Part shown: one piece after another, positions 23,871-34,313 of the stretch | How positions within the stretch are numbered: the stretch's first letter is position 1 | How the letters are laid out: the number at the start of each line of letters is the position of its first letter | Origin: Delphinapterus leucas | Taxonomy: Eukaryota > Chordata > Mammalia > Artiodactyla > Monodontidae | Assembly (NCBI RefSeq): GCF_002288925.2 | Contig: NW_022097993.1 | Location: forward strand, 5,393,623 to 5,457,622 | Length of the DNA stretch: 64,000 bases | Reading direction: 5' to 3' | Program-made: the position numbers and the translations under genes | The notes under the pieces: model-generated | Databases searched by the model: none | The model's input: only the letters and a program-made list of their open reading frames with translations | Told to the model about the DNA's origin: nothing

Positions 23871-24548
23871 ATAGCCTAAGGGACTTATGGAACAACATCA
23901 AGAGGACTAACTGTCAAATTAAAGGAGTTCCTTAAGGTGAAAAGAGAAAGGGGCGGAAAACTTATTTAAAGAAATAATGGCTGAAAACTCCCATAACCTG
24001 GAGAAAGAAAAAGACATCCAGATCCAGTAAGCTCAGCTAGTCCCAAAAAAATAAATCCAAGGAGGCCCACAACAAGATACATTATAATGAAAAAGTCAAA
24101 ATATAAGGACAAGAAGAGAATCTTAAAAGCAGAAAGGAAAAAAACATCTTGTTACAAACAAGGGAATGCCCATAAAACTATGGGCAGATTTCTCAAGAGA
24201 AACTTTGCAGGCCAGAAGGGAGTGACACAATATATTCAAAGTGCTAAAAGAAAAGAATTCCAATCAAGAACATTCTACCCAGCAAAGATAAGAGTTTTCC
24301 AGCCAAGCAAAAGCTAAAGGAGTTCATCACCACTAAGCCAGCCTTACAAGGAATGTTAAAGGGATTTCTTTAAGGTGACTAGCTAATAAGTAACAAGAAA
24401 ATATATAAAGTGTAAATCTCACTGATAAGGTTAAATATATAGTATATATAGTGTATTAATCACTTATAAGGCTAGTATGAAGGTTAAAAGACAAAATTAG
24501 TAAAAGTAACTGTAATTACACACTTAGGTAAGGAATATACAAGGTAAA

Positions 24549-24815
24549 AGGGGCAAAGTGAGAGTAGCATGGACATATATACACTACCAAATGTAAAATA
24601 GTTAGCTAGTGGGAAGCAGCCGCATAGCACAGGGAGATCAGCTCAGTGCTTTGTGATGACCTAGAGGGGTAGGATAGGGAGTGTGGGAGGGAGGCTTAAG
24701 AGGGAGGGGATATGGGGATATATGTACGCATATGGCTGATTTACTTTGTTGTACAACAGAAACTAACACAGTATTGTGAAGCAATTATACTCCAATAAAG
24801 ATTTATTAAAAAAAT
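24549..24815 (+). mobile_element. 5'-truncated L1 3' UTR nested in L1 copy E
   Basis: About 265 bp matching the 3' UTR of L1 copies A and B: gagagtagcatggacatata, gctagtgggaagcagc, cagggagatcagctcagt, then ctccaataaagatttatta and an A-rich tail. It sits between the ORF1 and ORF2 relics of copy E in the same direction. Flanks have only a weak common aatata-type motif, so no clear TSD. Confidence 0.88.
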
Positions 24816-25084
24816 ATAAAACATGGTTGGGGGGAGAGTAAAAATGTAGACCTTTAGAATGTGTTCAAATATAAGTTTTTTATGAACTTAAAATAGACTT
24901 TTATAAATATTAGTTTTCATATAGAAGCCTCACATTAACCACAAAGGTAAAACAATGGATAAACAAGAGACAATGAGAAAGAAATCTCAGCATACCACTA
25001 AAGAAAGTCATCAAACCACAAAGGAAGAAAACAAGAGAAGAAGGAGCAGAGAAACTGCAAAACAGACAGAAAACAATGAACAAA

Positions 25085-26768
25085 ATGGCAATAAGTACAT
25101 ACCTATCAGTAATCACTTTAAATGTAAATGGACTAAATTCTCCAAACAAAAGACAGAGTGGCAGAATGGATAAAAAAAAAAAAAACAAGACCCATCTATA
25201 AGCTGCCTATAAGAGACTTACTTCATATGTAAGAACACACACAGACTGAAAGTAAAGGAACGGAAAAAGATATTCCATGCAAATGCAAACCAAAGGAAAG
25301 CTGGGATAGCTACACTAATATCAGATAAAACAGACTTCAAAACAAAGACTGTAATAACAAAGAATGACACTACATAGTAACAAAGGGGTCAATCCAACTA
25401 CAGAATGTAATATTTGTAAATATTTATGCATCCCATACAGGAGCACCTAAATATACAAAGCAAATATTAACAAATCTAAGGGAGAAATAAACAGCAATAC
25501 AGTAATAGTAGGGGACTTTAACACCCCACTTACATAAATGAATAGATCATCAAGACATTAAATCAATAAGGAAACATCACATAATAAATAACGCATTAGA
25601 ACAGATTAACTTAACACGTATATACAGAAAATTCCATCTGAAAGCAACAGAATACAAATTCTTCTCAAGTGCCCTGGTACATTCTTTAGGATAGATTATA
25701 TGATAATCCAAAATACAAGTCTTAACAAATTTAAAAGGAATGAAATCATATCAAGCATCTTTACCATTGTGGTAAAGATGGTATGAAACTAGAAATCAAT
25801 TGGAAGAAAAAACTGGAAAATTCATAGATATGCAGAGATTAAAAAACATTCTACTGAACAATCAATGGATCAACAAAGAAACCAAAATCAAAACTTAAAA
25901 AATCTTAGACAAATAAAAACTGAAATACAATATACAAAAACTTATGGGATGCAGCAAAAGCAGTCCTAGGAGGGACATTCATAGTGATAAATGCTTACCT
26001 CAAGAAACAAGAAAAATCTCAAATGAACAACCTAACTTTACACCTCAAGGAACTGGAAGAAGAACAAGCAAAGCACAATGTTAGCAGAAGGAAGAGAATT
26101 ACAAAAATTAGAACAAAAATAAAGACTGAGAAAAGATCACTGAAAACAAGAGTTGGTTCTTTGAAAATAAAAAATTGACAAACACTTAGCTAGATTCACC
26201 AAGAAAAAAAGAGAGAGGACTCAAATAAATTAAATCAGAAACAGATGATGAGACATTACACTGATACCACACAAATACAAAGGATCATAAGATGGTACTT
26301 TGGTATCAACAATGGTAAGATAGTATAAACAATTATATACCAACAAACTGGACAACCTAAAAAATGAAAAAATTCCTAGAAATAGACAATCTTCCAAGAT
26401 TAAATCATGATGAAGTAGAAAATCTGAACAGACTGATTGCTAGTAAGGAAACTGAATCAGTAATTAACACTCTCCCAACAAACAAAGGTCCAGGACCAGA
26501 TGGCTTCAAATTCTACCAAACATTCAAAGAAGAATTAATACAAATTCTTCTAAAAGGCATTAGGGAAGGGAATACTTCGAAACTCATTTTATGAGGCTAG
26601 TATTACCCCACTACCAAAACAAGACAAGGACACCCACCAGAAAAGAAAACTACAGGCCAATATTCCTGATGAACATAAATGTAAAATTCCTCCAAAAAAT
26701 ACTAGTGAACTGGATTCAATGATATATTAAAAGGATCGTACACCATAACCAAGTGGAATTTATTCCCA
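25085..26768 (+). pseudogene. L1 copy E ORF2 relic, N-terminal half only
   Basis: Endonuclease start is readable as MAISTYLSVITLNVNGLN from 25085. A poly(A) expansion at about 25171-25184 adds Lys codons. Later parts read HLKELEEEQ (25984-26178) and, at 26364-26594, the thumb-of-RT approach INTLPTNKGPGPDGF. The catalytic FADD segment and everything C-terminal are absent. Stops and shifts are frequent (for example TAG near 25376). Nonfunctional. Confidence 0.85.
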
Positions 26769-26777
26769 CTTGGTTAT
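26745..26777. repeat. 12-bp perfect inverted repeat (hairpin) at L1 breakpoint
   Basis: Left arm ataaccaagtgg (26745-26756), 9-base loop, right arm ccacttggttat (26766-26777). The left arm is normal L1 ORF2 sequence. The right arm replaces the L1 sequence expected there, and L1 similarity stops inside the hairpin. Confidence 0.9.
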
Positions 26778-26907
26778 TAAGATTTACTCCTAAGGTGACA
26801 TTTTAAATGCCCTTCTAGAGAATATTTTGAAATTACTTCATCATCTCTAAATCAATAAGCTTATCATAAACAATAGCATCAAAATACACTGTAAAGAATT
26901 CATTATG

Positions 26908-27133
26908 CTAGACAGCATTTTGAGTATCCTCTCTAGATTAACTCATTCAATCCTCACAGCAACCTTATGAAGTAGATATGATGATTTGCCCTCTTTTACA
27001 AGATTAAGGAATTGAAGTTCAGAGGGGTGAAGTGACTTTCCCAAGGTCACACAGTAAACAAACGGTGAAGCCAGGATTCAAACCCAGACCGTCTGACGTC
27101 TGATACAAGAGTCTCTTTTCTTAACTACATGCC
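26908..27133 (-). repeat. MIR-family SINE, antisense
   Basis: Antisense MIR order: aactcattcaatcctcacag, accttatgaagtagatatga, gacttgcccaaggtcacaca in the form gactttcccaaggtcacaca, and gccaggattcaaacccagac, ending ttcttaactacatgcc. Core and tRNA-like head are both visible. Old, no TSD. Confidence 0.88.
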
Positions 27134-28350
27134 AACCTACCAAATACATATGTATACTTGAACAAATCTGTTTTCCAATACTGGAGATGCATCTATAAAC
27201 AATGGAATGATGTCTCTGATACCTATTTACACAGCTTTAATCAACTGTTAAAAGAAAATTGGAGTACAACTGAGCTTTAATTAAACACTCTTGAATAACC
27301 AATCATGCAATCAATTTCAATATAAGCAGTTCTGATTTTAAGTAAATAGATTTTTTCCCTTCTCTTCCCGCTCACAGCAAGAGATCTAATCAAGAAGATA
27401 TATTCAAATGCATTAATTTGGAGACAGATCATCGATTGTTACGATATAAAAGGAAACCATTTGTCACATCCAAAGTACAAACAAGGATAGATTCTGCTGC
27501 TTGTGCACTAGAACAAAAATGTATTTCATTTCTGGACCCTTCCTTCTATATTTTGTGACCTACTTATGTATTGACCTTTGAATATTAAGAATTCAGGGTG
27601 TCTATGACTTGTATTTTCCCTTTGATAGCAGTAAGACTCTACTAATGGGGCCAAAATGAAAAAGGCCCCCCAAAATCTGAGTTTTAATTACCTTTTACAT
27701 TATAAAAGTAAGAGCCTAGGAGCTTCGTATAAGCTTGACATTAACAATGATGTTCAAACAAATGCTTGCTAAATGTACTGACTAACTTGCCTTTACCTTT
27801 TATTCCCTGGCACTAGGCAAATGCCTTCTTTCCCTCTTGCCACGCTCATAAACAGCTGTATTCCTATGATCATACCCCTCAAGATGCCTTCCCTGGCAGC
27901 AGCTGGCCTAGAGATCAGTGTCCAATCATGGTGTACCGAGACACACTGCTCCTATTCCCTGCTTTCCAGAACAGTTACGGTTCTGAGGTCCAAACAAGGC
28001 TGCCAGAGTCTCGACCAGGTGGCCTGAAGGAAGACTTGGAGATCCACTCAAGCGTTAACCACAGAGTTTCGCTGCTTGGCACTAAAAATGCTAGACCATC
28101 TGCCAGGTACACCTCCACACTCATGAAAACGATTTTGTCATGTCTCTCCTCACATGGGAAGGTTCGGTGGACATTAATGAGATTCCACATCTGATCGCAG
28201 GCAACATATACAAGCTGGACTTGCTCAGCATGCACTGACTTAACTCACTCTAACTTACATTCATTTATGCATGTCCAGCAACATGGCTCTTCTACTGGCA
28301 GGTGTTACATTTCTAATGTCACCAATTGCAACTGCATATGTTATGAGGGA
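27134..28350. other. Spacer, 1.2 kb, no gene recognised
   Basis: Less AT-rich in its second half. Overlapping open frames at 27928-28194 (plus, 88 codons) and 27975-28235 (minus, 86 codons) are not similar to any protein I recognise. They oppose each other and lack a splice-site frame, so neither is called as coding. This is the window's least explained moderate-GC patch. Confidence 0.4.
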
Positions 28351-28352
28351 AT

Positions 28353-28415
28353 TCCTTCCTCCCTTCCTTCCTTCCTTCCTCCCTCCCTCATTTTTTTTTT
28401 TTTTTTTTTTTTTTT
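28353..28415. repeat. (CTTC)n followed by T25
   Basis: Imperfect CTTC/CCCT units (28353-28389), then 25 T (28391-28415). No SINE body follows the T-run, so it is not the tail of a retained element. Confidence 0.9.
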
Positions 28416-29085
28416 GCCACAGACTGTAAAGGCAGCAAATATCATCGTGTCATACAACCAGAGCTGCCAGACTTAGCAAATTAATAGAGGAAACCCAGTT
28501 ACTTTGAATTTCAGGTAAACAAGGAATAGTTTTTTAGGATAAGCATGTCCCAAATATTGCATTTCATTTGGTAACTCTACATGCAACATGATTATCTGAA
28601 TTTGATAAAAGATATTTAAGCCCTGGTTAGTAGGTCAGCTTGATTTAACAGAAAGACTAGTGGACAATATGTCAAAAGATGGGTCTCTCAGCCTCATTCC
28701 ACCTCCTCCCATATGCTAACTCTCAGTTTATCCCCTCCCTCTGTGAACTCCAGTCTTCCTTATAAAATAGGCTGAATGATGCTTTTCCTGTCAGTCTTAC
28801 AGGGCAGAAAATCAACTAAATGAACAGAAGTGAAAGAATTCTAAAAATTGAATGTAAGACAACCTTATCTATGAGTCGTTATTAATCAGTATGTTTTTAA
28901 TAAGAATAGTTGACATATTATCTTTCCACATAGAAACAATTCATAACTTACCTGTTTGAAAATAAAGCTAGCACATTAATTGCTCAAACTACTTCAGTCT
29001 GTTTCTCTCCAAACCATGCCATCCAACTACTACTGTAAAGGTCACAAGGGCCTCCTTAAATAAGCTAAGTAAATCCCAACCCAGT
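28416..29085. other. Spacer, nothing recognised
   Basis: Noncoding, no clear repeat or open frame. Confidence 0.4.
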
Positions 29086-29089
29086 AGTC

Positions 29090-29225
29090 TCCATTACTTA
29101 TCTCTGTTCCCTTCGTTCACTACAACTTATTACAATGTGTGAAACTGTTTTATGTATTTATCCACAAGCACGAAGCACACTGCCTGGTACACTAGAGATG
29201 TTCAATAAATATGTTAAGTAAGTAA
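29090..29225 (+). repeat. L2/MIR 3'-end fragment
   Basis: Ends with the shared L2/MIR tail: gcacactgcctggtacacta then gatgttcaataaatatgtta. Upstream cattacttatctctgttccc fits the L2 3' region. Short and old; L2 and MIR cannot be separated with certainty. Confidence 0.6.
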
Positions 29226-29259
29226 ACAAAGGTCACTAATTGGTCCTCATCTAGCTTGT

Positions 29260-29710
29260 CCTCTGTAGTCGACACTAAGATGGGTCCCCAGATCCCCGTC
29301 CAATGAAACAGCTGTTGCCCCAGCTGGTAGGAATGCTCTTGGCAGATAGCCTTCAACGGACAGTGTCTTCAGACACTGCCTCAGCTACAGGGAGCTACCT
29401 CACCCAAAGTATCAGCCCTTCTCTGGGCACCCACACTCCAGTGGGAATACAATGACCTGGCCTTTTGGCCCAAGCTGGGAGAGCTCTGAAGGACCATCCT
29501 AGCTGCGGAGCTCCACTGAGGGGTCAGCCAAGGTTGCTGTCGGGCCTACACAGTGGCTCCACTTCTCCTGTAACCCTCCTTCCTAACCTTCTCTTCCACA
29601 GATTCTGATCCCAAAGACCTCCTGGATAAACACCCTGCACGTTACACTTCTCCTCAGAATTTGCTTCCCAGAGAATTCAACCTGCGATAGTCTCACAGTA
29701 GCTTCTAACA
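29260..29710 (+). repeat. Possible old LTR or other interspersed repeat
   Basis: A GC-richer block ending with ggataaacaccctgcacgtt, tctcctcagaatttgcttcc and agagaattcaacctgcgata. This resembles the 3' ends of some mammalian LTR or ERVL-related repeats. No 5' end was seen and no coding sequence. Low confidence; a repeat-library search would decide. Confidence 0.3.
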
Positions 29711-30024
29711 GAGATGGAACTCTCTCTTAGAAACAACCTCCTCCCAAGATTTTCATCTTTTGCCAGTTCTCTTTTCCCCTCTTACAAACATGAAGGTGCT
29801 AGAATTACCAGAGCCAGTCCTCCTGGCTCTCTTGCTTTTAATTTTATTTTTTAAATTGTTTTACATTCTCTCTTTAGTTGATCTCAACCATTTCTATATT
29901 TCTTGATGTTAAGGGTTCCCACACTGATCTCTAATCCACACTGCTCTTCTGAATTTCACGTTTGTACACTTCATCTGAATGGCATCCCCATTTGGAAACC
30001 GTCATCTGGAAGCAGGGACGCCCT

Positions 30025-30165
30025 TGCTGCCTTTCAATTGATTCTTCACATGCCAACCACTGATCTTTAAAAAACAAATCAAACCACATTATTCTTCTAC
30101 TTCAGTGGCTTTCCATTGTACTTTTAGGTAAAAATTCAAACTACTTTCATGACCTAAAAGGAAGC
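30025..30165 (+). repeat. L2 LINE 3' fragment, target of the CHR SINE
   Basis: Readable L2 order: gatctttaaaaaacaaatca, tcttctacttcagtggcttt, ccattgtacttttaggtaaa, aattcaaactactttcatga. The CHR SINE follows immediately. Confidence 0.7.
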
Positions 30166-30366
30166 TGAGGGCTTCCCTGGTAGCGCACTGGTTGGGAGTC
30201 CGCCTGCCGATGCAGGGGACACGGGTTCGTGCCCCGGTCCGGGAAGATCCCACATGCTGTGGAGCAGCTGGGCCCGTGAGCCATGGCCGCTGAGCCTGCG
30301 CATCCGGAGCCTGTGCTCCGCAACGGGAGAGGCCCACGTATTGAAAAAAAAAAAAAAAGAAGCTGA
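30156..30366 (+). mobile_element. CHR SINE with 16-bp internal deletion and 13-bp TSD
   Basis: Sense CHR SINE (30169-30353), box B gggttcgtgccccgg, TSD aaaaggaagctga (30156-30168) and aaaaagaagctga (30354-30366), one mismatch. Near the 3' end the sequence runs gagaggcccacg, lacking the 16 bases that lie between two gagaggcc repeats in other copies. The tail then reads gtattg plus A-run instead of gtaccgc. Confidence 0.96.
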
Positions 30367-30718
30367 ATACTTTTCATATCAGTGAACATTTGCTCTTCAT
30401 ATTCAATAAGATTCATAATTACCCAAACTGGGATGCTTTAGAGAGTGACTCAGAGTGCTGTTAACAATTACTCCAAGACAACAGACAATAAGCAGAACAA
30501 GCCCAGGCAATCGGAGATGTATGTTCAGTTTATGTATAAGATGTCCACTACATTGTTTTCAAACTTTCTGAAGTTAGAGAATGCCTACAGCTACTTTTAG
30601 TGTCCTAATGTTCACAGCTCTTAGTACTGATTTAGGTCCCAAATGCAGTAGCTACATACATTTTGTGTGTGAAACCATAAAGACAAGATGTCTCATGGAG
30701 ACATGGCGTTTAACTAAG
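30367..30718. other. Spacer, nothing recognised
   Basis: Noncoding; one 66-codon frame (30581-30781) runs into the MER5-like element and is fortuitous. Confidence 0.4.
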
Positions 30719-30876
30719 CTGGTGCTTCACAGCCTTTGGTGCTCTTCAGCATCACTGCTGGGACATTTTCAAAATGTATGACCATAGGATCTTTCCAGAA
30801 CCACAAAATCAAAATGTCTGGGGATAGGGCCAGGCATGTGCATTTCGGAAAACCTTTCCAGGGTGAGAACCATTGC
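30719..30876 (+). repeat. MER5-like hAT DNA transposon relic
   Basis: Starts ctggtgcttcacagcctttg and ends ggtgagaaccattg, the degenerate terminal inverted repeats of the MER5 group. Between them: cagcatcactgctgggacat and ggcatgtgcatttcggaaaa. Nonautonomous, under 200 bp, ancient. Confidence 0.75.
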
Positions 30877-31126
30877 ACAACTCTATGACTGCTTCAGCCA
30901 CTTTTTAAGTTAAAAGGCAAATGCACTAAAATTGATTGTGAACCCTTATCTGCAGTGAGAGTATTACTAGACTTAGCAGTACTGATTGCGCTTAGACTAG
31001 TGCTTGGTTTTGCTTTAGAATACTCCAGCAATAAGAGTATTTTTTAGGAGTGAAGACAGAGAAAACATGACGGGCAAATGTTGATTACTGGTGAAACCGG
31101 GGGCTCATTACATGGCTGCCCACCCT

Positions 31127-31598
31127 TACAGTAAGTCCCCTACATATGAACCTTCAAGTTGCGAGCTTTCAGAGATGCGAACGTGTGTTCGCATGTCCAA
31201 TGACATAAGTTAGTTCACATGTCTGGTGTATATTGTCGTGTGTGTGCATCCTCTACAAGTGGTTGTGCTTTTGTGTACTTTACTGCACAGCACTGTATAG
31301 AGTACAGCAGTACGGTATCTTTATTTCAAGCCCAGGATGTCCAGAAGCAGCGGTGATGAGGCTGGTACTACTGTACTTTTCAAGGCACTGCACTGCAAGA
31401 TTAAAAATGTTTACTTTTTGTGACTGTTTGTTTTTTATGTATTATTTGTGTGAAAAGTATTATGAACCTATTACAGTACAGTACTATATAGCCAATTGTG
31501 TCAGTTGGGTAGCTAGGCTAACTTTGTTGGCCTTACAAACTGGACTTATGAACACGCTCTTGGAACAAAACTCCTTCTTATATAGGGGACTTACTGTA
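31127..31598. mobile_element. Tigger-type MITE with TIRs and TA duplication
   Basis: A 468-bp element (31129-31596) bounded by cagtaagtcccctac and its inverted partner taggggacttactg, with TA on both sides (31127-31128, 31597-31598), the target duplication of Tc1/mariner-class transposons. The terminal repeats agree over about 20 bases with two or three mismatches. The inside is AT-rich with palindromic GTACTGTA-type words and no transposase frame; a 132-codon open frame from 31233 reads across it and past its end, and has no family motif. It is a nonautonomous member moved by a Tigger-like transposase supplied elsewhere. Family placement is from TIR and TA; the exact name is uncertain. Confidence 0.9.
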
Positions 31599-32020
31599 CT
31601 TTTGCGTATACTTAAAGCTTTTGATAACTAAATGCTTAAAAAATAAGATCCATTGGTAAAAACGAACAAATGACTGATTTACTAAAATGAACAAAGTCCA
31701 GCTATTTCTATTTCTCAAATAACTTTAATTTAGACCCTCTCTTTACTACCTCTCTTTCCACTATCCTTATTTAAGGCTTTTATTAACTCTCACCTGAAAT
31801 CTGAATTTACTTTTTAACTCACTCTAATATCCCATAATGAATATAGTCATTCATTTTCTCATTCATTCTTCAAAATGCCTCTATGAAGCAGCATACTATT
31901 TGCAAAGAACTAGGATATGACAAGAAGCTACTATCCTCTTAATGCTGCCAACCTGATAAGTCATAAATCCGATGAAGCCATTTTCCAGGGAAAAGAAAAC
32001 AAAACTATCATCTGTGAAAG
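31599..32020. other. Spacer, nothing recognised
   Basis: AT-rich noncoding sequence between two DNA-transposon relics. Confidence 0.4.
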
Positions 32021-32224
32021 AGGTGGGCAAACCTTTACTGTAAAGGGTCAGATAATAAATATATTAGGCTTTGTGGGCCATAAGAGCTCTCTGGCAACTA
32101 CCCATTCTGCCATTATAATGCAAAAGCAGCCATAGATAATATATAAACAAATGTGTTGATGTATTTCAATAAAACAAGGTGACAGGCTGAATCTGACCCA
32201 CTAGTATAGTTTTCTAACCCTGAC
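32021..32224 (+). repeat. hAT-type (MER58/MER20-like) DNA transposon relic
   Basis: Order of phrases: gggcaaacctttactgtaaa, gggtcagataataaatatat, aggctttgtgggccataaga, aaaagcagccatagataata, ttcaataaaacaaggt, ctgaatctgacccactagta. This matches a common mammalian nonautonomous hAT element whose consensus I recognise but cannot name with certainty. Confidence 0.75.
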
Positions 32225-34137
32225 CTGTATTAAACAACCAAATTTCTTTAAAACAGTAATCTAAGGTACTTCATGACTACCCCAAACCACACTTATAGTT
32301 GTATTTCCTACTGCTACCCCATGTCTGGAAGCTCACATTTTTTATGTTGCCACAGATCTGGGTAACTCTTTGGTTGAGCACATATTAATACTCCAATACC
32401 CAGAACAAATATAACTCTGTAGGTGAATCCTGCCCCATATTTTAAACATTCCTTGAATTTTGGTAACGTTAACAGCACCCCATAAATGTATATATAAAAT
32501 GCTGTGAAAGTACTTATTACATATTACAGATTCTCTAAGTTCTTATCTCCACCACCACTGACCTGGTTAATCTGTAATCATAGGGTCTCTGAAGGGAATT
32601 TCTGGGTGTTTTAAAACATCAATAAACATAGAATCATGGACAGTACCACTTCCGCCTCCCAGAGTAGATACTGCACTTCTTCTAGGAAAAGATAACCAAA
32701 CAGTACTGATAAAATGGAACTTTATTTCTCTTTCTTAAAGTCCAAAGCAATATATATGCAGAAATAGGACTTCATGGAAATTAACAGCATGACGCATGTG
32801 CACTTTATGTATGTGCTTTCTAAAATCATTCCTTTTGTCCTGTTTGTTTTGTTTTTTTTTTTGCCAAGACCCTAATGAGGTTTCTGAGCGTGTTTTTTCC
32901 TCACACTCAGTAACCTGAAACAGGCCAGATGAAAGGGACAGTTAGAGTCAGGTTATTCATCCCTCTTCTCTTAGGAAGAAGCATTCCTAACATACCAGGA
33001 AAAGGAGAAATCATTCTATTTTTAGGGATCTCAAGAGAAAGCGATTTTACAACCTCCTCTGGTAATCTGTTCTAACGCTTAACAAATTTTGCTGTCAGAA
33101 AACAATCTTCGTAAGTCCCTTATGCTACAGAATAAAATGATTTTTTTCTTGCTCTGTTCTTGGGGGAAATGGAAAACAGTTTATATTACCTGTGTAAGAG
33201 ACCTGAATATGTTTAAAACCTGTATGAAATTATCCCTAACCTATCTGCCATCATCCTTATAGAATTTTTCATTTCTTGAAGCAATAATCCTGGTTCCAAA
33301 CTGCAAGGTATTTGAAACTTAATTCCAAATATTTATTTTTCTTGTCTAACATACTAGTACTAAGTAACAGCTTATACTGGCTTTCTTTCCCTACATGTTA
33401 TAAAAATAAGATTATTCATCAGACTGTAAAGTTCTAATTATTATTTAAGAGAAATTTTAAAAATTAGAATTTAAAATTCACCTCCTATCTTTTGCTTAGC
33501 CCCTGAGCAATAATGTTCCCCCAGCAAAGTTTTTTTTTAACTTGAGAAGATTCTTCAAATATCCATTTTTATATAATAATATCTAACTGAAATAAATGAA
33601 TATGGCATTATCTAAAGTAGGAGGTTTGAAAGCACATGAAGTTATAACGATTCACCTTCAATAAGAAAAACATATAGCGGTAATGAGATAGTGTGCAGAA
33701 TACGATTTCATTCATATTCAAGACACCATTGTTTGAGTTAATCAGAAAGCTAAAGGGATGACGGGGAAGGAATTCTTATTTGTGTCTAAGTCTTATCATT
33801 CTTCACTACTTATACTTTACTTTTCCAACCTGAAGACATTTTCTTTATCTTTCGCATCCAAGATCAAAATATCTTCTATTATTTTATTCTACTTTATTGT
33901 ATAATAACAAAAGTTACAAATAACACACTGCTCAACAGGATTTCAAAGTGTTTTATCATTAAAATGTCATATGCCTAATAGTGATGCTGAAAGTACAGAT
34001 AAAGCCTGCTGATCAATGACCCATAAAATATATTTGATTGGCATATTATACCAATATTAAGATCTATAGGATCTCTATGAAATAAAATTGACAGATGATT
34101 CTTATCGTAGGAGACTAGAAAACTATCACGTGTAGAT
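32225..34137. other. Spacer, 1.9 kb, no gene recognised
   Basis: AT-rich noncoding sequence. No long open frame, no recognised repeat; several short A- and T-runs. Confidence 0.45.
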
Positions 34138-34313
34138 CAGTGCCTCTCAAACCTGGATATACTTCAGAATCACTTGGGAAGCTTTTAAAAGCAGATTGAT
34201 ACCTGAACCACATCACCCAGATATTTTTATTTCTCTGAGATGCATCCTAGACATCAATATGTTTAAAAATTGGCCAAATAATTCGAATACACAGCAAGGG
34301 ATGTGAACCACTG
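34138..34313 (+). repeat. MER5-like hAT DNA transposon relic
   Basis: Terminal inverted repeats cagtgcctctcaaacctg and gtgaaccactg flank cttcagaatcacttgggaag and a degraded middle. Flanking 8-mers (gtgtagat and atggagct) agree only partly, as expected for an old copy. Confidence 0.85.

Larger units (their letters stand above)
23617..26768 (+). mobile_element. L1 copy E (older L1M-type), truncated at both ends
   Basis: Sense-strand L1 relic starting inside ORF1 and stopping inside the reverse transcriptase. ORF1 parts run from about 23640 to 24373 (agcctaagggacttatggaa, agcaaaagctaaaggagttc). The intergenic part is split by a younger L1 3' end (24549-24815). ORF2 begins at 25085 and ends at the VGF-type segment near 26768. 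No 3' UTR or A-tail belongs to it, so the 3' part was lost by deletion, at a hairpin. More diverged than A and B. Confidence 0.85.

Noticed and set aside
28391..28415. T25 run as the tail of an antisense SINE or L1
   Set aside because: The sequence to its right (gccacagactgtaaaggcag) matches no SINE or L1 3' end seen in this window.
31233..31631. 132-codon frame over the MITE as a possible transposase
   Set aside because: No helix-turn-helix or DDE-type motif, and it runs past the right terminal repeat; it is chance.
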